In this document: positions 6,277 to 13,851 of the stretch, piece after piece
Layout of the letters: every line of letters begins with the position of its first letter
Numbering within the stretch: position 1 is the stretch's first letter
Assembly (NCBI GenBank): GCA_029335935.2
Contig: JARJMV020000246.1
Span: forward strand, 1 to 18,263
From: a bacterium
GTDB lineage: Bacteria > Armatimonadota > Fimbriimonadia > Fimbriimonadales > GBS-DC
Direction: 5' to 3'
DNA: 18,263 nt
The notes under the pieces: generated by a model
What the model was told of the DNA's origin: nothing
What the model saw: only the letters and a program-made list of their open reading frames with translations
Databases searched by the model: none
Translations under genes and position numbers: made by a program

Positions 6277-7557
6277 TCAAGATGTTATGGATGTGTTAGA
6301 GCCGATGTCCTCGCGATAGTGCATACCCTCGAAGTGGATCTGTTGCAAGGCGCGATAGGCGTTCTCGCGGGCTTGCGCGAGGGTGTCGCCCAGCCCGACG
6401 ATATTCAGCACGCGCCCGCCTGCCGTGACGATTCGCCCGTTCTCGGCGCGTGTGCCTGCGTGGAAGATGAGCACCTCTTGCTGCGAGCGCGCCTGTTCCA
6501 GCCCTTCGATTGGCAAGCCTGTGCGATATTCGCCGGGGTAGCCGCCCGACGCCAGCACGAGGCACACGGCGGCGCGCTTGCCGAAGCGCATCGGCGTCTC
6601 GTGCAGTTTGCCTGCCACAACAGCGGTCGCCAGCTCCACCAAGTCGCTCTCCAGCAGGGGCATCAGCACTTGAGTTTCGGGGTCGCCGAACCGACAGTTG
6701 AACTCCAGCGTATAGGGCTGATGGTCTTGGAGGATTAGCCCAGCGTACAACACGCCTTGATACGGTGTGCCGCGCTGCGCCATCGCGTTGATTACAGGGC
6801 CCACGATTTGGCGCATGGCGGCGTTGATTAGTTCGGGTGTGGCGTCGGGGAGCGGCGTGTAGCAGCCCATGCCGCCCGTGTTGGGACCGCGGTCGCCGTC
6901 CAGGGCGCGTTTGTAGTCGCGCACGGGCGGCATCGGCTGCGCCGTCTGCCCATCGGTGAGGCATAAGAGCGACATTTCGCGTCCGTAGAGGCGATCCTCG
7001 ATGACGATTCGCGCGCCAGCCTCGCCCAGCCCGCGCTCCACCATCAGGAACTCCACCGCGTCCTGCGCATCGCGGAGCGTCTCGCAGACGAACACGCCCT
7101 TACCGAGCGCTTCGCCGTCGGCTTTGACCACGCACGGTCGCTCGAGGAAGCGTTCCTGCAGGTAGGCGCGCGCGGCGTCGGGGTCGTCAAACACGGCGAA
7201 CGGGGCAGTGGGGGTATTCGTCTGCGCCATCAGTTGCTTGGCGAAGGCTTTGCTGCCTTCCAGTTGCGCCGCTGCGCGCGAGGGACCGAAGCAGGGGATA
7301 TTCGCCTCGCGCATGGCGTCCGCCACCCCCCCAATCAGGGGCGCTTCGGGACCCACCATCACTAACTCGATGGCGTTTTGCAGCGCGAATTGGACAAGTT
7401 CGGGGATAGCCTTGGGCGCGATGGGGACGCACTCCGCCAGTTCGGCGATGCCTGCGTTGCCGGGGGCGGCGTAGAGTGTGTCGAGATGTGCGCTCTGGCG
7501 TAGCTTCCACGCCAGCGCGTGTTCACGCCCGCCGCCGCCGACCAAGAGTATGCGCAT
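6277..7557 (-). CDS. purD: Phosphoribosylamine-glycine ligase
   Basis: GAR synthetase catalyses step 2 of de novo purine synthesis: phosphoribosylamine + glycine + ATP to GAR. From ATG 7557 the protein is 426 residues, the usual size. It opens with 'MRILLVGGGGREHALAWKL', continues with 'APGNAGI', 'VMVGPEAPL' and the ATP-grasp elements 'VVKADGEALGKGV', then 'GPNTGGMGCYTP' and 'LEFNCRFGDPETQ' near the metal/ATP site. An in-frame TTG at 7587 would add ten residues, but the family begins at MRIL. AGGA lies only 2 nt before the ATG, which is unusually close. It is 52 bp downstream of rpsI and co-directional, so it could be the tail of the ribosomal transcript. The last residues diverge from the common 'DIGWRAL' ending. 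Confidence 0.95.
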   Translation of the reverse strand: MRILLVGGGGREHALAWKLRQSAHLDTLYAAPGNAGIAELAECVPIAPKAIPELVQFALQNAIELVMVGPEAPLIGGVADAMREANIPCFGPSRAAAQLEGSKAFAKQLMAQTNTPTAPFAVFDDPDAARAYLQERFLERPCVVKADGEALGKGVFVCETLRDAQDAVEFLMVERGLGEAGARIVIEDRLYGREMSLLCLTDGQTAQPMPPVRDYKRALDGDRGPNTGGMGCYTPLPDATPELINAAMRQIVGPVINAMAQRGTPYQGVLYAGLILQDHQPYTLEFNCRFGDPETQVLMPLLESDLVELATAVVAGKLHETPMRFGKRAAVCLVLASGGYPGEYRTGLPIEGLEQARSQQEVLIFHAGTRAENGRIVTAGGRVLNIVGLGDTLAQARENAYRALQQIHFEGMHYREDIGSNTSITS

Positions 7558-7569
7558 CGTCCTCACGAG

Positions 7570-7589
7570 GCTTGGACTTTCATCCAAGC
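7570..7589. other. Hairpin in the rpsI-purD intergenic region
   Basis: GCTTGGA (7570-7576) and TCCAAGC (7583-7589) form a perfect 7-bp stem with a 6-nt loop. It sits 13 nt upstream of the purD ATG. No U-tract follows on the minus strand, so it may be a weak terminator or attenuator between ribosomal and purine genes, or an RNA-processing site. Confidence 0.35.
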
Positions 7590-7609
7590 GATGGACACGG
7601 ACACGATTA

Positions 7610-8002
7610 TTAGCGCTTCACGAACTGGAATCCGCGTCGTGCGCCGTGGCGTCCGTACTTCTTGCGCTCTTTCTCGCGGGCGTCGCGCGTGAGCAGTCCG
7701 TTCTGTTTCAGCACGGCGCGATATTCGGGGTTGACCTGCAGCAGGGCGCGTGCGACGCCGTGCCGAATCGCGCCCGCCTGACCCGACAACCCGCCGCCGC
7801 GCACGGTCGCTTTGATGTCGTACTGACCCTCGATGCCGAGCAGTCGCATGGGCTGCGTCACGATGCGCTCCAGGATAGGTCGGCGCAGATACTCAGGCGC
7901 TTCGCGTCCGTTGATGATGATTTTGCCCTCGCCGGGCATCAGCCACACGCGCGCTGAAGCGGTCTTCCGCCGTCCTGTGCCGTAGTAGCGAATCTGTTCC
8001 AT
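7610..8002 (-). CDS. rpsI: 30S ribosomal protein S9
   Basis: 130 residues from ATG 8002, with RBS AAGGAG 9 nt before; the upstream in-frame GTG 8011 lies too near that RBS. S9 sits in the head of the small subunit and its C-terminal tail reaches the P-site tRNA. The signature '[16 protein letters not shown]' opens the protein, '[22 protein letters not shown]' is in the middle, and the basic tail ends 'GFQFVKR', close to the family's FxxSKR ending. It directly follows rplM (12-nt gap), the universal L13-S9 pair; the rplM stop TAA is part of the S9 Shine-Dalgarno. Confidence 0.97.
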   Translation of the reverse strand: MEQIRYYGTGRRKTASARVWLMPGEGKIIINGREAPEYLRRPILERIVTQPMRLLGIEGQYDIKATVRGGGLSGQAGAIRHGVARALLQVNPEYRAVLKQNGLLTRDAREKERKKYGRHGARRGFQFVKR

Positions 8003-8014
8003 AGTGTTCACTCC

Positions 8015-8446
8015 TTACAGTTGATAGATTTGAGGCTGCTGCGCGGCGTGGGGGTGTTCTGCGCCTTGAAACACGCGCAGCCGCTTCAGCATGCGCGCGC
8101 GCAGTTTGTTCTTGGGCAGCATGCGGCTCACCACGCGCGCGACCATCTTTTCGGGCTTCTCGGTCATCACCTTGCGGCGCGTGTAGGCGCGCAGCCCGCC
8201 AGGGTGCATCGTGTGGTGGTAGATGACCTCCTCCATTTTATTGCCTGTGAAGATTGCCTTGTCCGCGTTCAGGATAATTACATGGTCGCCCATATCCATA
8301 TGGGGCGTGTAGGTGGGCTTGTGTTTGCCTTGCAGCAGGCGCGCCACTTGGGCGGCGACTCGTCCGACGGGCTTACCTGCCGCGTCGACGACCCACCAAG
8401 TGCGTTGGATTTCGTTTTTCTTCATCGTATAGGTTCGCTGCAACAT
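8015..8446 (-). CDS. rplM: 50S ribosomal protein L13
   Basis: 143 residues, normal length. L13 is an early-assembling large-subunit protein binding 23S rRNA. Recognised by 'TWWVVDAAGKPVGRVAAQVA', 'LLQGKHKPTYTPHMDMGDHV', 'YHHTMHPGGLR' and 'RMLPKNKLRARMLKRLRVF'. RBS GGAGG lies 8 nt before the ATG. It is placed 18 bp after truA and followed by rpsI. Confidence 0.97.
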   Translation of the reverse strand: MLQRTYTMKKNEIQRTWWVVDAAGKPVGRVAAQVARLLQGKHKPTYTPHMDMGDHVIILNADKAIFTGNKMEEVIYHHTMHPGGLRAYTRRKVMTEKPEKMVARVVSRMLPKNKLRARMLKRLRVFQGAEHPHAAQQPQIYQL

Positions 8447-8464
8447 AACGATTGCCTCCTTCGA

Positions 8465-9199
8465 CTACAGTTTATATTTTACCCGAATCAGGCACAGTCC
8501 TGCGGCAGGCGCCATGTGGGTGGCTTGGGTGCGCTGTTCGAGCCGCTCGCGCAGGGTATCCACGCTTTGCTTGCCCTCGCCGACGCGCGCCAGCTCGCCG
8601 ACAATCAGGCGCACCATCCCGCGCAGGAATCCGTTCGCTTCCAGTTCGATGCGCACCCCATCGCGCGTGGGCAGCACTGCGCCGCGGTAGAGCGTGCGCA
8701 CCGTGTTTTGCTCGCTCGGTATCTTGACCGAGAAGGGGCGAAAGTCGTGTTCACCCAAGATTTGCTCCAGCGCTGTTTGCATCGCCGTGATGTCCAACTG
8801 GCGCGGATAGTGCCAAGCGTAGCGCAGTTTCCACACGGATGGGTGTGCGCCTGTATAGATGGTGTAGCGGTACAGGCGGCTTTTCGCCGAGAGCCGCGCA
8901 TGGAAGTTCGCGCGCACCTCCTGCGCGTGCTGCACTTTCAGGTCGATGGGCAGGCGTCGATTGAGGATTTCGGTCAATCGCTCGATTGGGATGGGTCGGC
9001 TGGTGAAGTAGTTCACCACCTGCCCGCGTGCGTGGACGCCTGCGTCGGTTCGGCTGGCGCCGAAGACCTCGATAGGTTCGTTGAGCGTCGCCTGCAGGGT
9101 GTGTTCCAGCACGCCTTGCACGGTACGCATGCCGTGCTGGCGAGCGAAGCCGTGAAAGTCGGTTCCGTCATATTCCACCTGCAGGCGCAGGTTGCGCAT
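8465..9199 (-). CDS. truA: tRNA pseudouridine(38-40) synthase
   Basis: 244 residues. TruA isomerises uridines 38-40 in the tRNA anticodon stem-loop. The catalytic Asp is D52 in 'GASRTDAGVHA'. 'LQVEYDGTDFHGFARQ' at the N-terminus and 'RPFSV', 'ANGFLRGMVRLIVGEL' near the C-terminus are family hallmarks. It starts 3 nt after the rplQ stop with no strong separate RBS, so translation is probably coupled. The rplQ-truA-rplM-rpsI order is widespread outside Proteobacteria. Confidence 0.96.
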   Translation of the reverse strand: MRNLRLQVEYDGTDFHGFARQHGMRTVQGVLEHTLQATLNEPIEVFGASRTDAGVHARGQVVNYFTSRPIPIERLTEILNRRLPIDLKVQHAQEVRANFHARLSAKSRLYRYTIYTGAHPSVWKLRYAWHYPRQLDITAMQTALEQILGEHDFRPFSVKIPSEQNTVRTLYRGAVLPTRDGVRIELEANGFLRGMVRLIVGELARVGEGKQSVDTLRERLEQRTQATHMAPAAGLCLIRVKYKL

Positions 9200-9202
9200 G
9201 CG

Positions 9203-9556
9203 CTACTCGACGAGTTCCAGCAGGGCGGTCTCCACTGCGTCGCCGCGTCGTGTGCCCACGCGCACGATACGGGTGTAGCCGCCTTGTCGGTCGCGATAGC
9301 GTGGCGCGATATTGTCAAAGAGATGTTTGACCAGGCTCTCGTCGCGCAGGAACGCGCGCGCCTGTCGGCGGGCGTGCAGCGTGTTCTGCTTGCCCAGAGT
9401 AATCATCTTCTCGGCGAGACGGCGCGTCTCTTTCGCGCGCGTCACGGTGGTCACAATCCGTTCGTGGATGAGCAGCGAGCGCACCTGATTGCGCAGCAGA
9501 TGCATTCGGTGGTCGCTCGGGCGTCCTAATTTGCGATAGCCAGCTCCGTGATTCAT
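9203..9556 (-). CDS. rplQ: 50S ribosomal protein L17
   Basis: 117 residues, the short bacterial form. Opens '[20 protein letters not shown]', with '[23 protein letters not shown]' and '[16 protein letters not shown]' following. L17 lies near the exit of the peptide tunnel. Its ATG overlaps the rpoA stop as ATGA (9556-9553), and AAGGAGG lies inside the end of rpoA, indicating coupled synthesis. Confidence 0.97.
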   Translation of the reverse strand: MNHGAGYRKLGRPSDHRMHLLRNQVRSLLIHERIVTTVTRAKETRRLAEKMITLGKQNTLHARRQARAFLRDESLVKHLFDNIAPRYRDRQGGYTRIVRVGTRRGDAVETALLELVE

Positions 9557-10515
9557 ACTCGCCTCCTTCCAGACTTCGTCAGGCTTAGCCCCATCGAGCT
9601 AAGTTTTTCCTCGACCTCTTTTTGGGCGGTCTCGCCGAAGTTGCGCAAGGTTTTTAGTTTCTGTTCGGGTGTACTCAGCAGTTTGTAGAGGGTGTTGATG
9701 CCGCCGCTGCGCAGGGCGTTCAGCACGCGCGTGGAAAGTCCGAGGTCTTCGAGGGGTCGGTCGGGCACATCGACGCCGGGCGGTGCGCTCACAACGGCGG
9801 TCTCGCTGAGTTGGGCGTCGCTGCCGAGCGTCATCAGGCGGCTGAACTGTTCGCGCAGGATGGTAGCCGCTTGATACACGGCTTGCACGGGTTCCACTGC
9901 GCCGTTCGTCCACACTTCCAGAATCAGGCGGTCGTAGTCGGTGCGCTCGCCCACCAGCGTCGGCTCCACGAGGAAGTTGACCTTCGTGACGGGGTTGAAC
10001 AGCGCGTTGGTGCGGATTTCACCGACGGAGCCGCGCCCACGCTCGCGCTTGAGCGCGGGCATGTAGCCGCGCCCGAACTCGACGGTGATGTCGGCGTTGA
10101 TGCGTGCGCTGGGGTCGCTCAGTGTCGCGAGATAGAGCTCGGGGTTCACAATCTCGACATCGGCTGGCGCTTGGATGTCGGCGGCGGTCACGCGTCCAGG
10201 ACCTTGCACCTGCAGGCGCAGCATATATTTCTCGCGCGGCTGCGAGGTGTGGACGCGAATGGCGACATTTTTCAGGTTCAGCAGGAAGTGGATGGTGTCC
10301 TCTTTCACGCCAGGAATGGGTTCGAACTCGCTGAGGACGCCCTCGATGCGCACGCTGGTAATCGCGGCGCCGGGAATGGAGGAGAGCAGCACGCGGCGCA
10401 GCGCGTTGCCGAGCGTCACGCCGTAGCCGCGCTCCAGCGGCTCCACCTCGAACTTGCCGGAGTTGGGCTCGAGAACCAGAGTGCGTACTTCAGTTTCTAC
10501 CACTTGCGCAGACAT
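9553..10515 (-). CDS. rpoA: DNA-directed RNA polymerase alpha subunit
   Basis: 320 residues with both domains. The N-terminal assembly domain (about 1-235) shows '[21 protein letters not shown]' and '[13 protein letters not shown]'. After a linker, the alpha-CTD (about 250-315) has '[14 protein letters not shown]', retaining the Arg and Asn that match E. coli R265 and N268, which contact UP-element DNA, and '[16 protein letters not shown]'. The subunit nucleates polymerase assembly and receives activator contacts. AGGAGG is about 12 nt before the ATG, a long spacing; the RBS overlaps the rpsD stop. Position after rpsD and before rplQ is canonical. Confidence 0.98.
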   Translation of the reverse strand: MSAQVVETEVRTLVLEPNSGKFEVEPLERGYGVTLGNALRRVLLSSIPGAAITSVRIEGVLSEFEPIPGVKEDTIHFLLNLKNVAIRVHTSQPREKYMLRLQVQGPGRVTAADIQAPADVEIVNPELYLATLSDPSARINADITVEFGRGYMPALKRERGRGSVGEIRTNALFNPVTKVNFLVEPTLVGERTDYDRLILEVWTNGAVEPVQAVYQAATILREQFSRLMTLGSDAQLSETAVVSAPPGVDVPDRPLEDLGLSTRVLNALRSGGINTLYKLLSTPEQKLKTLRNFGETAQKEVEEKLSSMGLSLTKSGRRRV

Positions 10516-10532
10516 AAAGAATCGCAGCCTCC

Positions 10533-11165
10533 TTAGCGGCTATAGAACTCGATAATCTTCTGCATTTCGATTTTGGTATCGATTTCGTCGGCTTGGGGCG
10601 CGTGAAGCACTGTGCCCTGCACTTGGCTGGCGTCGTAGGCGAGCCATGCGGGTGGCGTATGCTCGGCGGCGCGGGCTAAGGCGTCTTTCGCCAGCGCAGT
10701 GGAGCGTTTCGACTCGTGGATGCTAATCACATCGCCCTCGCGCACCTGATAGGAGGGGATGTTCACGCGCTTGCCGTTCACGGTGAAGAACTTATGCGAG
10801 ACCATCTGTCGGGCTTGTCCGCGCGAGTTAGCGAAGCCCAGTCGGAACACCACATTGTCGAGGCGCATCTCCAGTTGGCGCAGCAGCACTTCGCCCGTGA
10901 CGCCGCGCGCCTGTTGCGCCTTCTCCACATAGCGGCGGAACTGTGCTTCGCGCAGGTGGTACATCTGGCGCAGCTTTTGTTTCTCGCGGAGCTGCTCGCC
11001 GTACTCGCTCATCTTGCGGTCGCGCGTGCGCGGTCCGTGCTGACCGGGCGGGAAGTTGCGCCGCTCGATAGCGCACTTCTTGGTGTAGCAGCGGTCGCCC
11101 TTGAGGTACAGTTTGACGCCCGCGCGTCGGCACATGCTACATTTCGAATCCCAAATCACAGACAT
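10533..11165 (-). CDS. rpsD: 30S ribosomal protein S4, zinc-binding (C+) form
   Basis: 210 residues. S4 nucleates 30S assembly by binding the 16S five-way junction. Four Cys (C9, C12, C26, C31) in 'CSMCRRAGVKLYLKG' and 'RCYTKKC' form the zinc knuckle of C+ S4. 'RRNFPPGQHG', 'LREKQKLRQMY', 'LEMRLDNVVFRLGFANSRGQ' and the S4 RNA-binding domain 'ARQMVSHKFFTVNGKRVNIP' follow. The first eight residues (MSVIWDSK) differ from the common MARYTGP start. RBS AAGGAGG precedes the ATG. Confidence 0.97.
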   Translation of the reverse strand: MSVIWDSKCSMCRRAGVKLYLKGDRCYTKKCAIERRNFPPGQHGPRTRDRKMSEYGEQLREKQKLRQMYHLREAQFRRYVEKAQQARGVTGEVLLRQLEMRLDNVVFRLGFANSRGQARQMVSHKFFTVNGKRVNIPSYQVREGDVISIHESKRSTALAKDALARAAEHTPPAWLAYDASQVQGTVLHAPQADEIDTKIEMQKIIEFYSR

Positions 11166-11183
11166 ACTTGAGTTCCTCCTTGA

Positions 11184-11579
11184 TTACACGCGACGGCGTT
11201 TGGGGGGTCGGCAGCCGTTGTGGGGCACGGGGGTCACATCTTTGATGCTCTGGATTTCCAGCCCTGCCGCCTGCAGCGAGCGGATGGCGGTCTCGCGTCC
11301 GGGTCCGGGACCTTTGACCATCACATCCACTTTACGCAGTCCGTGTTCCATCGCGGCGCGCGCGGCGCGTTCCGACGCCACCTGTGCAGCGAAAGGCGTG
11401 CCTTTCTTGGTGCCTTTGAAGCCGACCGAACCGCCGCTCGACCACGAGATGACATTCCCGTTCACATCGGTAATCGAGACGATGGTGTTGTTGAAAGTGG
11501 CGTGGATGTGCGCCACGCCTTGAGCGATGTTCTTGCGTTCCTTCTTCGGTTGTGCGCCTGCTCGTGCTTTACGCGCCAT
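11184..11579 (-). CDS. rpsK: 30S ribosomal protein S11
   Basis: 131 residues. S11 forms part of the small-subunit platform around the 690 loop. Core motifs '[18 protein letters not shown]', '[15 protein letters not shown]', 'TPFAAQ', '[15 protein letters not shown]' and the C-terminal '[15 protein letters not shown]' are all present. The ATG follows GAGGGAG. It lies between rpsM and rpsD as in most bacteria. Confidence 0.98.
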   Translation of the reverse strand: MARKARAGAQPKKERKNIAQGVAHIHATFNNTIVSITDVNGNVISWSSGGSVGFKGTKKGTPFAAQVASERAARAAMEHGLRKVDVMVKGPGPGRETAIRSLQAAGLEIQSIKDVTPVPHNGCRPPKRRRV

Positions 11580-11594
11580 CGTTAGTCTCCCTCA

Positions 11595-11975
11595 TTACTT
11601 GGCTTTCTTCTTCTTGCCCGTGCTGACGGTCTTCTTCGGACCTTTGCGGGTGCGGGCGTTGGTGCGCGTGCGTTGCCCGTGGACGGGCAGTCCGCGCCTG
11701 TGGCGAATGCCGCGGTAGCAGCCGATTTCGATGAGTCGGCGGATGTTCATCTGCTGCTCGCGGCGCAGGTCGCCTTCAATTGTGTAGTTCGTCTCGATTT
11801 CCGCGCGCAGTTTGGCGACCTCTTCTTCCGTGAGGTCGCGCACGCGCTTATTGGGATCGATGCCCGTCGCCGCTAAAATCTTGCGCGCGGAGGACAGCCC
11901 CACGCCGAAAATCACGGGCAGGGCGTATTCCACTTTCCGATCGCGCGGTAAGTCCACTCCAGCGATACGCGCCAT
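11595..11975 (-). CDS. rpsM: 30S ribosomal protein S13
   Basis: 126 residues. S13 is in the head of the small subunit and bridges to the large subunit and P-site tRNA. It begins '[19 protein letters not shown]', has the helix-two-turn-helix region '[13 protein letters not shown]', and ends in the basic extension '[19 protein letters not shown]' plus a Lys-rich tail. RBS AGGAGG overlaps the stop codon of rpmJ. Confidence 0.98.
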   Translation of the reverse strand: MARIAGVDLPRDRKVEYALPVIFGVGLSSARKILAATGIDPNKRVRDLTEEEVAKLRAEIETNYTIEGDLRREQQMNIRRLIEIGCYRGIRHRRGLPVHGQRTRTNARTRKGPKKTVSTGKKKKAK

Positions 11976-11989
11976 ACTCGATATGCCTC

Positions 11990-12103
11990 CTAACCTTGAC
12001 GCTGTTTGTGTTTCGGGTTCTCGCAGATGACCCGAACCACGCGCTTGCGCCGAATGATTTTACATTTGGCGCACATCTTCTTCACTGATGGTCGTACTTT
12101 CAT
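11990..12103 (-). CDS. rpmJ: 50S ribosomal protein L36, zinc (C+) form
   Basis: 37 codons from ATG 12103 to TAG 11990-11992; the gene is short and easily missed. The protein opens '[20 protein letters not shown]' and ends '[13 protein letters not shown]'. The zinc ligands are C11, C14, C27 and H32, which defines the zinc-bound L36 paralogue. It has RBS GGAGG 9 nt before the ATG. It lies first behind the internal promoter at 12156-12186, so it heads the transcript carrying rpsM-rpsK-rpsD-rpoA. Confidence 0.96.
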   Translation of the reverse strand: MKVRPSVKKMCAKCKIIRRKRVVRVICENPKHKQRQG

Positions 12104-12155
12104 CGCTAACGCCTCCGTCGTGCGGGCGTATCAGTATACCCGCTCGCGAAAGCAG

Positions 12156-12186
12156 ATTATACCTCATCCTTGCACAGGCTATGCAA
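12156..12186 (-). promoter_or_regulatory. Internal promoter before rpmJ-rpsM-rpsK-rpsD-rpoA
   Basis: On the minus strand, TTGCAT (12186-12181) is followed after 19 bp by TATAAT (12161-12156), the latter preceded by GG. A second -10-like GGTATACT lies at 12140-12133. The -35 is part of a 14-bp box, ATTACCCCTTGCAT, that recurs at the rpsN promoter. The location, in the 106-bp gap between infA and rpmJ (the largest gap inside the ribosomal block), supports a real promoter. The spacer is long. Confidence 0.55.
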
Positions 12187-12188
12187 GG
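12168..12188. repeat. Inverted repeat overlapping the internal -35
   Basis: CCTTGCA (12168-12174) and TGCAAGG (12182-12188) make a perfect 7-bp stem with a 7-nt loop. In RNA from infA it could act as a weak terminator or processing hairpin; in DNA it covers the -35 of the internal promoter. No U-tract follows. Confidence 0.45.
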
Positions 12189-12209
12189 GGTAATCGCTGC
12201 GGTGCCCGA

Positions 12210-12437
12210 TTAGCTGCGGTATCGGTACACGATGCGCCCGCGGGTGAGGTCGTAGGGCGAGAGGGCGACCTTCACGCGGTCGCCGGGCAGGATGCGTATG
12301 AAGTTAATCCGCATTTTGCCCGACAGATGCGCCAAAATCGTGTGTCCGCCTTCCACTTCCACCTTGAAAGTCGTGTTGGGCAGACACTCGACCACAGTGC
12401 CATCGACCTCGATATCCTTACCTTCGGTTTTCGCCAT
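12210..12437 (-). CDS. infA: Translation initiation factor IF-1
   Basis: 75 residues, a single OB-fold that binds the 30S A site during initiation. '[20 protein letters not shown]', '[20 protein letters not shown]', '[20 protein letters not shown]' and 'RIVYRYRS' match the family throughout. Its RBS is the strongest in the window: GGAGGTGAT, complementary to nine bases of the typical 16S 3' end. It sits between map and rpmJ, as in Firmicutes-like and many deep-branching genomes. Confidence 0.97.
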   Translation of the reverse strand: MAKTEGKDIEVDGTVVECLPNTTFKVEVEGGHTILAHLSGKMRINFIRILPGDRVKVALSPYDLTRGRIVYRYRS

Positions 12438-12470
12438 GGCATCACCTCCAGTTAATTGTACCCGTCGGTT

Positions 12471-13223
12471 TCACTCCAGCGTCAGGATGTCCGCGCCGTT
12501 CTCGGTGATGGCGACGGTATGTTCGAAGTGTGCGGCGGGTTTGCGGTCGCGTGTGATGATGGCCCAGTCGTTCTCGTGGAACTCCACCTCAGGCTCGCCC
12601 ATCACAATCATCGGCTCGATAGCAAGCACCATGCCTGTGCGCAGTTGCACGCCTGTGCTGGGTTCAGCGATGTTGGGGATGTCGGGCATTTCGTGGACGA
12701 ATCGTCCCACGCCGTGTCCGGCCAAGCCTTTGGCGGGTTTGAACCCGAACGCTTCGGCGTGTTGTTGGGCGGCGGCGCCGATGTCGCCTGTGGTGTTGCC
12801 CACGCGCGCCGCCTCCAGCGCTTTCTGGAGCGCCTCTTCCGTTACGCGCACGAGGCGTTTCCGCTGGTAGTCGGCGCGCCCCACAATCACTGTCAGCGCA
12901 GTGTCGCAGCAGAAGCCTTCGTAGTACACCCCGATATCGAGCGTCACGATATCGCCCTCGCGCAGCACCCTGCCTGTGGGCAAGCCGTGAACGACCTCCT
13001 CGTTGATGGAGACGCACAGCACATGAGGGAACATGCGGTAGCCTTTGAACGCAGGGAAGCCACCCAACTCCAGCACCATGCGCTCGGCGATTTGGTCTAA
13101 CTCGCGGTCGGTGGTGCGGTTCGGCTCAATCGCCTCGGCGCAGGTGCGCAGCACGCGCGCTGCGATACGCCCCGCTTTGCGAATGCGTGCAATCTGCTCT
13201 GGGGTCTTGAGATAGATTCTCAT
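12471..13223 (-). CDS. map: Type I methionine aminopeptidase
   Basis: 250 residues, no N-terminal extension (type Ia form). It removes the initiator methionine from nascent proteins. The metal ligands are visible: D96 in 'TLDIG', D107 in 'CCDT', H170 in 'LAGHGVGR', E203 in 'AIEPM' and E234 in 'HFEHT'. The catalytic His79 lies in 'EVVHGLP'. The ATG overlaps the adk stop as ATGA (13223-13220), so the two are translationally coupled. A 33-bp gap precedes infA. Confidence 0.97.
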   Translation of the reverse strand: MRIYLKTPEQIARIRKAGRIAARVLRTCAEAIEPNRTTDRELDQIAERMVLELGGFPAFKGYRMFPHVLCVSINEEVVHGLPTGRVLREGDIVTLDIGVYYEGFCCDTALTVIVGRADYQRKRLVRVTEEALQKALEAARVGNTTGDIGAAAQQHAEAFGFKPAKGLAGHGVGRFVHEMPDIPNIAEPSTGVQLRTGMVLAIEPMIVMGEPEVEFHENDWAIITRDRKPAAHFEHTVAITENGADILTLE

Positions 13224-13840
13224 AATACGCTCAACACTCGTTGGTAAACCGCATCGGGGGCGGCGTCGGCGGGAACGGTGTGCAGTAGTCCGCGCTCTCG
13301 GTAATAGTCAATCAGCGGCGCGGTCTGCTCGCGGAACACTTGGAACCGTTTGCGGACGGTGTCGGGCTGGTCGTCATCGCGAGTGATGAGTGTCGCTTCG
13401 CACACACCGCACTGGTCGCCGCGGGGACTGGGGTTTGCCGTGAGGTGATACACAGCGTGGCACTTGGGGCAGATGCGCCGCCCACTGAGACGCTCGATCA
13501 GCGCGTCCTCGCTGATTTCGAAGTAAATCACGGCGTCGAGCGGCTGGGTGAGGATGGTTTCCAGCATAGCCGCCTGAGCCAGATTGCGCGGATAGCCGTC
13601 TAAGATGAACGAGTCGAGGGTAGCGAGGCGTTCCGCGACGAGCTGGTTGACTAATTCGTCGGGCACGAGCTCGCCGCGTTGGATGTAGGCTTGTGCCTGT
13701 TGACCCAAGGGGGTGTTTTCGGCAATCGCGGCGCGGAGCAGGTCGCCTGTCGCGACCACGGTCCAGCCTTTTTCTGATTCCAGTCGCCTTGCTTGCGTGC
13801 CTTTGCCCGCGCCCGGCGCGCCGATGAACACCAGTCGCAT
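13220..13840 (-). CDS. adk: Adenylate kinase with zinc-type lid
   Basis: 206 residues. Catalyses ATP + AMP = 2 ADP. The P-loop is 'GAPGAGKGT' (7-15), followed by 'ATGDLLR' in the AMP site and 'ILDGYPRN'. The long lid (about 121-158) carries four cysteines, C124-x2-C127 and C144-x2-C147, the zinc-binding lid usual in Gram-positive and thermophilic enzymes. The ATG follows the secY stop by 11 nt with only a weak GGGA upstream, so coupling to secY is likely. It overlaps map by 4 nt. Confidence 0.96.
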   Translation of the reverse strand: MRLVFIGAPGAGKGTQARRLESEKGWTVVATGDLLRAAIAENTPLGQQAQAYIQRGELVPDELVNQLVAERLATLDSFILDGYPRNLAQAAMLETILTQPLDAVIYFEISEDALIERLSGRRICPKCHAVYHLTANPSPRGDQCGVCEATLITRDDDQPDTVRKRFQVFREQTAPLIDYYRERGLLHTVPADAAPDAVYQRVLSVL

Positions 13841-13851
13841 GCGTCGTCCCG

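Noticed and set aside
8021..9529. Plus-strand open frame of 502 codons
   Set aside because: It is exactly antisense to rplM, truA and most of rplQ, which are unambiguous. The translation has no recognisable domain and is typical of long antisense frames in GC-rich DNA.
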